Shown: piece after piece, positions 36,598-41,697 of the stretch
Numbering within the stretch: position 1 is the stretch's first letter
Layout of the letters: every line of letters begins with the position of its first letter
Origin: Schoenoplectus triqueter
Lineage: Eukaryota; Streptophyta; Magnoliopsida; Poales; Cyperaceae
Reading direction: 5' to 3'
DNA: 41,697 nt
NCBI GenBank assembly: GCA_964058805.1
Contig: CAXKVV010000219.1
Coordinates: 1-41,697, forward strand
Program-made: the position numbers and the translations under genes
The notes under the pieces: generated by a model
Seen by the model: the letters and a program-made list of their open reading frames with translations, nothing else
What the model was told of the DNA's origin: nothing
The model's database searches: none

Positions 36598-39500
36598 ATG
36601 TCTCAGTTCGACAACGCCAAACTCACAACCATAACACTCAATGGCAACAGAAATTACATCCCGTGGTCCAGATCAGTAACGATTGGTCTCGGTGGCAAAG
36701 GGAAGCTAAACTTTGTCACTGGAACCAAAACAAAACCCATACCAGCAAAACCGAATGAGGCAACAGCCGAAGAAAATGCGAACATAGCAGAATGGGAGAC
36801 CACAGATCAAATGATCATGTCGTGGCTACTCACCACAATGGAGCCTCAAATTTCAAATGTACTCATGTACTCCAAGACCTCAAAGGAGATTTGGGACAAG
36901 GCTAAAAGAAGGTACGGCCAACAAAAAAATTATGCTCACATTTTCAGCCTAAAACAAGAACTTGCTCAAATCAAACAAAGCAAACAGAGCAATAACGAGC
37001 TAGTAACCGAAATCATGTCCAAATGGGAAGAACTCAACATCTATCTCCCACCAACCTCAGATCCACTTGAAACACAAAAAAGAGTCGAGCAAGACTTAAT
37101 TTTTACTTATCTGGGGGCACTCGATTCGAGCTATGAAGCGATTCGGTCTCAGATTTTGGCCTCAACCGAGATGCCAAGTTTTGATGACATCGTTGCAAGA
37201 ATCGACCAAGAGGAGTCTAGGAGAGCTCTAATGAACCCTCGGTTGTCAGAGAACCAAGAAAGCAGCGCCTTCCAGGTACACAACTCGAAACCTAGTTTCA
37301 GGGACACGGCCAAAGGGAAGGGAGCCCAGAGCACCGAGCGGTGCGACCACTGCAAGAAGGCAGGGCACAACCGCGATGAGTGCTGGTTCCTCTACCCGCA
37401 CCTTCGACCGATCAGAGAGAAGGGAAATTGGAGCGGCGCAAGAAAGGAGAGAAAGGGCTTCGGCGGATTGAGCAGAACAGACGAAATAAAAGAAGCCCAA
37501 ACTAGCAACCCTAATCCACCTGCTGGATCTTCTGTGGCTCAGGCAGTGCAACTGAATCAGCTGCTGACTCAACTCAATAATCTGTTACAGCAACAGACAT
37601 CAGGTTTTGTACATTTTAAAAAATCTTTTAATTCACCCAGTATTTACAGCAGTTATCAAATTGCTAACATATGCCAAAATACAAATAGATGGATAATTGA
37701 CTCGGGTGCAACTGACCACATGACATGCAACAAAAATAAATTAACCAATATTGTACAAAATAAAGACCCTCAACATGTAATTGTTGCTAATGGAAATAAA
37801 GTCCAAATTCATGGGTTTGGTACAACAAAGGTTCTTACAAAAGATGTGAATAATATTTTATACTTGCCAGAGTTCAATTCAAATTTACTGTCAATTAGCA
37901 AAATAACTCAAGAATTGAATTGCGATGTCATATTCTCACCGAATAAAGTGACTTTTCAGGACCGAGAATCAGGGAAGAAGATTGGTGAGGGATGTTTGCA
38001 AAATGGTCTTTATTATCTTGATGAAAACACAAATAAATGTCATGTGTCATTAAATTTAGTAGATCGTGATAAATTATTGCATTTGAGATTCGGTCATCCA
38101 TCTGATCAGGTTTTGAATAAACTTTTTAGTTATAAATTCGATTCAAAAAATTGTGATATTTGTAAGTTTTCAAAACAAACTAGATTACCATTTTCCTCAT
38201 CTATCAATAAATCAGAAAAATGTTTTGATTTAATTCATTCTGATGTTTGGGGCCCAGCCCCTGTTGACTCTTATAATCATTTTAAATATTTTATCACGTT
38301 TATTGATGATTTTTCCCGCACCACTTGGATTTACCTGTTAAAAGGAAAAAATGAAGTTTTTTCAAGATTTCAAGAATTTTATAACTTTATTGAAAATCAA
38401 TATAATGCAAAAATTAAAATTTTTAGATCAGACAATGGAACAGAATATGTGAATAAAAATTTTTTAGAATTTTTTAAACAAAAAGGAATTCTACACCAAA
38501 CCACTTGTATCAATACCCCGGAGCAAAACGGAGTTTCAGAAAGAAAAAATCGACATTTACTTGAAGTCACTAGATCCCTTCTTTTTCAAACTAATGTTCC
38601 AAAATCTTATTGGTCGGATGCCGTGCTAACTGCAACTTACCTCATAAATAGATTGCCTAGTATCATTCTTAAAAATATGAGTCCCTTAGAAATTCTTAAG
38701 AGTAGAAAAATAGATCTAGATCACATAAGAGTTTTTGGTTGTACATGTTTTGTTCACATAAAAAGACATGACAAACTCGATAAAAATGTTGTTAAAGCCA
38801 TATTTTTAGGATATTCATCCCAAAAAAAGGGATATAAATGTTATGACCCAAGAAATCATAAACTTTATATCTCACGAGATGTATCATTCTTTGAAAATGA
38901 ACCATATTACCAAACAAGTGAACAAGGGAATCCACAAGGTCAACCCACCATATGGTCTCCAAATAATTTCATGTTTCCTGATGAAACAAATCAAGCACAG
39001 GTTGAGCATGCAGATGAAGAACAAGTTGGCGAAACAAATGCAATTTCTTCAGGGGGAGAAGAAGAGAGAAATGAGCCAAGTGAAGAACCGCCTCAAGAAG
39101 AAATTACCTTGAGAAGTGTAGAGCCAACTCAAGAAGAAAATACCTTGAGAAGAAAATCCACCCGACAGACTCGTCCTCCAGTCAAATTAAGGGATTATGT
39201 ATCCCAACAGGTAATGTATCCAATTCAAAATTTCATTTCATATAGTAAGGTATCCCCTAAATACCGAGCGTACTTGAGTAACATCACAAACCAAATGGAA
39301 CCAACTACCTTCAGTGAAGCCAACCAAAGTCCAACTTGGCGTAAGGCTATGAATGAGGAACTTCAAGCCTTAGAAAAAAATGACACATGGGATATTGTTA
39401 GTTTACCACAAAATAAAAAACCTGTAGGTTGCAAATGGGTATACAAAATCAAATACAATTGTGATGGTACAATTGAAAGGTACAAGGCTAGGTTAGTGGC

Positions 39501-40854
39501 CAAGGGATTTACTCAAACTTATGGTATCGACTACCAAGAAACTTTTGCACCTGTAGCAAAGATGAATACTGTTAGAATTCTGCTGTCAGTAGCCACCAAC
39601 TTGGGATGGGATTTGTTTCAAATGGATGTAAAAAATGCATTCCTTCAAGGAAATTTGGAAGAGGAAGTCTATATGACTCTTCCTCCGGGCCACAAAAATG
39701 AGTCTAATCCATCACAGGTGTGTAAATTAAAAAAAGCGATATATGGTCTGAAGCAATCTCCAAGAGCCTGGTATGCCAAATTAAGCCTCTCTCTTTTAAA
39801 GATTAATTTTTTTAAAAGTACCGCTGATTCCTCTATGTTCATCAAGCACTCACAAAACACCACTATTATTATTCTTGTATATGTGGATGACATTATTATC
39901 ACTGGAAATAATAATGAGGAAATTAAAGGAATTAAACAATATTTAAAAAGAGAATTTGACATTAAGGACCTTGGAAAACTTTCATATTTTCTTGGAATAG
40001 AAATAGCCCACTCGAGTAAAGGATTATTTTTATCTCAAAGAAAATATGTCCTTGACCTGTTAAAAGAAACTGGTAAATTGGGAGCCAAACCAGCTAGTAC
40101 TCCAATGGAGACAAATATTAAACTAGGAATTGACAATGGTGAGCCATTATCTGACATAGGCCAATATCAAAGGATGGTAGGCAAATTAATTTACCTTACA
40201 GTAACCAGACCTGACATTGCCTTTGCAGTTAGTGTCATAAGCCAATTTATGCATGCTCCACGTACTAGCCATTTGAGTGCAGTTGATAGGATACTGAGAT
40301 ATCTTAAAGGCACTCCAGGTCAAGGAATTTGGATGAAAAAGAATGATTCTAACAATGTGGTTGGTTTTTCTGATGCAGATTGGGCCGGAAGCTGTGACAG
40401 AAAATCAACCACTGGATTTTGTACATTTGTAGGTGGCAATTTGGTCACATGGAAAAGTAAGAAGCAGAATGTTGTGGCTAGATCAAGTGCAGAAGCAGAA
40501 TATCGAGCCATGGCATCCACAGCAAGTGAGCTCATCTGGATCAAGCAATTGCTCAGTGATATGAAAATAGAACATACAAAGACCATGCAAATGTATTGTG
40601 ACAATCAGGCTGCGCGACATATTGCATCAAATCCAGTCTTCCACGAAAGGACCAAACACATAGAGGTAGACTGTCACTTTGTCAGAGAAAAAGTACAGTC
40701 AAGGGAAATAGAGACTCCATTTGTCAGAAGCAAAGAACAACTGGCGGATATTTTCACGAAGGCACTCGACAAAATCAGCCATCAAACCATACTTAGCAAG
40801 TTGGGTTCAATCAATCTATTCGAACCCCACTTGAGGGGGAGTGTTGAAAAATAA
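36598..40854 (+). CDS. Copia gag-pol polyprotein, intact, 1418 aa
   Basis: The ATG at 36598 (MSQFDNAKL) is the first in frame after the leader. Domains in order: Gag (about 1-230, with NYIPWSRSVTIGL and SKEIWDKAKRRYGQ); zinc knuckle CDHCKKAGHNRDEC (249-262); aspartic protease DSGATDHM (D368); GAG-pre-integrase HLRFGHP...CDICKFSKQ (about 495-535); integrase core D549, D612, E648, with exactly 35 residues between the last two (DD35E); reverse transcriptase from about 928 with KWVYKIK, FAPVAK, QMDVKNAFLQG and YVDD (1095-1098); RNase H with SDADWAGS (D1259), SSAEAEY and YCDNQAARHIA. Gag and Pol are fused in one frame with no shift, and every catalytic residue looked for is present. The stop codon TAA lies inside the 3' LTR, overlapping it by 13 bases. 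Confidence 0.97.
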   Translation: MSQFDNAKLTTITLNGNRNYIPWSRSVTIGLGGKGKLNFVTGTKTKPIPAKPNEATAEENANIAEWETTDQMIMSWLLTTMEPQISNVLMYSKTSKEIWDKAKRRYGQQKNYAHIFSLKQELAQIKQSKQSNNELVTEIMSKWEELNIYLPPTSDPLETQKRVEQDLIFTYLGALDSSYEAIRSQILASTEMPSFDDIVARIDQEESRRALMNPRLSENQESSAFQVHNSKPSFRDTAKGKGAQSTERCDHCKKAGHNRDECWFLYPHLRPIREKGNWSGARKERKGFGGLSRTDEIKEAQTSNPNPPAGSSVAQAVQLNQLLTQLNNLLQQQTSGFVHFKKSFNSPSIYSSYQIANICQNTNRWIIDSGATDHMTCNKNKLTNIVQNKDPQHVIVANGNKVQIHGFGTTKVLTKDVNNILYLPEFNSNLLSISKITQELNCDVIFSPNKVTFQDRESGKKIGEGCLQNGLYYLDENTNKCHVSLNLVDRDKLLHLRFGHPSDQVLNKLFSYKFDSKNCDICKFSKQTRLPFSSSINKSEKCFDLIHSDVWGPAPVDSYNHFKYFITFIDDFSRTTWIYLLKGKNEVFSRFQEFYNFIENQYNAKIKIFRSDNGTEYVNKNFLEFFKQKGILHQTTCINTPEQNGVSERKNRHLLEVTRSLLFQTNVPKSYWSDAVLTATYLINRLPSIILKNMSPLEILKSRKIDLDHIRVFGCTCFVHIKRHDKLDKNVVKAIFLGYSSQKKGYKCYDPRNHKLYISRDVSFFENEPYYQTSEQGNPQGQPTIWSPNNFMFPDETNQAQVEHADEEQVGETNAISSGGEEERNEPSEEPPQEEITLRSVEPTQEENTLRRKSTRQTRPPVKLRDYVSQQVMYPIQNFISYSKVSPKYRAYLSNITNQMEPTTFSEANQSPTWRKAMNEELQALEKNDTWDIVSLPQNKKPVGCKWVYKIKYNCDGTIERYKARLVAKGFTQTYGIDYQETFAPVAKMNTVRILLSVATNLGWDLFQMDVKNAFLQGNLEEEVYMTLPPGHKNESNPSQVCKLKKAIYGLKQSPRAWYAKLSLSLLKINFFKSTADSSMFIKHSQNTTIIILVYVDDIIITGNNNEEIKGIKQYLKREFDIKDLGKLSYFLGIEIAHSSKGLFLSQRKYVLDLLKETGKLGAKPASTPMETNIKLGIDNGEPLSDIGQYQRMVGKLIYLTVTRPDIAFAVSVISQFMHAPRTSHLSAVDRILRYLKGTPGQGIWMKKNDSNNVVGFSDADWAGSCDRKSTTGFCTFVGGNLVTWKSKKQNVVARSSAEAEYRAMASTASELIWIKQLLSDMKIEHTKTMQMYCDNQAARHIASNPVFHERTKHIEVDCHFVREKVQSREIETPFVRSKEQLADIFTKALDKISHQTILSKLGSINLFEPHLRGSVEK
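40831..40841 (+). other. Copia polypurine tract
   Basis: TTGAGGGGGAG sits immediately before the 3' LTR, the position where plus-strand synthesis is primed. It also encodes part of the polyprotein C-terminus (LRGS). Confidence 0.85.
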
Positions 40855-41102
40855 TATCATAACCTCAGAGAAATCATCATTGGTTAGATTAGGCAACAAG
40901 GGATAGCTTCCTTAATACAGCTATAAGCTATAATTGGTACCTATCCTGTAATTAGGCAGCTTATTATGTAATTTCTCAAATAAGGAAGGTAGCCAACGGC
41001 TAATTGTTTAGAATAGGCTACATATTCTCATGTACAGAATTCCATAGATTCAGAATTCTATATTCAATAATTCATCATTTGTTACTTCTCAATATTTTCA
41101 CA
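40842..41102 (+). repeat. Copia 3' LTR
   Basis: 261 bp, TG...CA, apparently identical to the 5' LTR. The last 13 bases of the gag-pol frame extend into it. Confidence 0.95.
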
Positions 41103-41107
41103 AAATA
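41103..41107. repeat. Copia target-site duplication (AAATA), right
   Basis: Matches 36235-36239. Confidence 0.85.
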
Positions 41108-41478
41108 TTAATACAACTATTTTATATTTAGTTACAACAGTCGGATGAAACATATTTACTTGATGTATGAAAGCATGGGATTTGAACTGGAGTCACATGC
41201 ACCCAACCAACCTCACAATATCAAATTATCAATGGTCGTACAATGTCTACATATATGTAGACGTGCTGTTGACTTGGAGGATTCAACAAGGCAATGTTGG
41301 TCTTCATGCATTCGTTTTTTTTTTCATGCAATAACAAATTAGAAAAAGAGAGGAGATAGAGTCATAGAGCAATTCAAATATAATTGATATGTTATAATAT
41401 AAATAGAAATCAATGCATGTACGCACTTAATCAATTTCATTTAGAAATCAATGCATGTACGCATTTCTGTAAACAAAA
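41108..41478. other. Interior of the TIR element, right of the copia
   Basis: Non-coding. TAGAAATCAATGCATGTACG occurs twice (about 41404-41423 and 41441-41460), a 37-bp spaced direct repeat. Confidence 0.5.
41124..41141. repeat. Right arm of the palindrome around the copia target
   Basis: Pairs with 36201-36218. Confidence 0.7.
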
Positions 41479-41697
41479 CTTTTTCTATATTATTCTGGGG
41501 ACGGGGATGCTAGGTCCGACCTCAGGATTTTTTTTATTTCTTTGGAGACGTTGTGGGTGAGGTCATCCTAATTTAAAGACGAAATTGGCTGGGATGACCT
41601 CATAATTTTTTTATATTTTTCTTTTGTGGGGACATGAATATTGGTTTCATCCCCAGATTTTGAGGATAGATCGGCCAAAACCGATCAGTCTAAATAT
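41479..41697. repeat. Right terminal inverted repeat of the DNA element
   Basis: Inverted copy of 35671-35890, containing TTATTCTGGGGACGG, AGGTCCGACCTC, GGGTGAGGTCATCC, GAAATTGGCTGGGATGACC and CCGATCAGTCTAAATAT at the window's last bases. The true end may lie just outside. Confidence 0.7.

Larger units (their letters stand above)
36240..41102 (+). mobile_element. Full-length Ty1/copia LTR retrotransposon
   Basis: The order is 5' LTR 36240-36500, primer-binding site 36501-36512, gag-pol frame 36598-40854, polypurine tract 40831-40841, 3' LTR 40842-41102, with AAATA target duplications outside. The element is 4863 bp. Protease, integrase, reverse transcriptase and RNase H appear in copia order (integrase before RT). 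The two LTRs look identical over 261 bp and the reading frame is unbroken, so insertion is very recent and the element could be transposition-competent. The short LTRs and total length resemble the Ale/Retrofit group, but this lineage is a guess. Confidence 0.97.
35671..41697. mobile_element. TIR DNA element split by a copia insertion (runs off the window)
   Basis: Inverted arms of about 220 bp bound the region. Subtracting the copia and one copy of its target duplication (4868 bp) leaves about 1.16 kb of element. No transposase is visible in the remaining interior (35891-36239 and 41108-41478), so it is non-autonomous. The GGGGACG / GAGGTCGTCC-rich ends recall the subterminal repeats of some plant TIR transposons, but the superfamily cannot be assigned. 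Confidence 0.6.

Noticed and set aside
37246..37572. 108-codon antisense frame (and others at 39669-39962, 40320-40604)
   Set aside because: Antisense shadows of the intact copia gag-pol frame, with no domain of their own.

Overview
The window is nuclear DNA from a flowering plant, most likely a eudicot. It is AT-rich, its genes are split by many short AT-rich introns, and it carries plant-specific families: a cysteine-rich receptor-like kinase (CRK), a DUF239/neprosin peptidase and a plant-type MORC without a CW domain. It also holds a Ty1/copia retrotransposon and many small foldback DNA elements. The species cannot be named from the sequence.

Layout: (1) 1-5163 (+): the 3' part of a MORC-family ATPase gene, 13 exons visible, cut by the left edge. 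(2) 5164-11580: mostly non-coding, with a CT-rich tract, a broken PPR gene remnant (about 7040-7605) and foldback elements near 8.0-8.4 and 9.3-9.55 kb. (3) 11581-15217 (+): a complete eight-exon CRK2-type receptor kinase gene, 646 aa. (4) 15218-24950: a repeat-rich interval with at least six foldback or TIR elements, two of them related copies, three with clear 9-bp target duplications as in Mutator-like elements, plus a 36-38 bp minisatellite. (5) 25136-28799 (+): a complete seven-exon neprosin-domain peptidase gene, 425 aa, with an overlapping uORF. (6) 31448-35408 (-): a complete nine-exon JmjC (JMJD4-like) oxygenase gene, 483 aa. (7) 35671-41697: a TIR-bounded DNA element of about 1.16 kb, split by a full-length copia retrotransposon (36240-41102) with apparently identical 261-bp LTRs, a 5-bp target duplication and one uninterrupted 1418-codon gag-pol frame.

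The four genes belong to unrelated processes: chromatin silencing, cell-surface signalling, secreted proteolysis, and protein hydroxylation. They do not form a pathway. Exon boundaries were worked out by hand from splice consensus, reading phase and family similarity. The exon lengths of all four genes sum to whole codons, which supports the models. Two introns need GC-AG splicing.

I see no undescribed multi-gene system. The most informative features are the very young copia nested in a TIR element upstream of the JmjC gene, the family of foldback elements with 9-bp target duplications, the phase-breaking candidate cassette exon in MORC, the two GC-AG introns, and the overlapping uORF of the neprosin gene.
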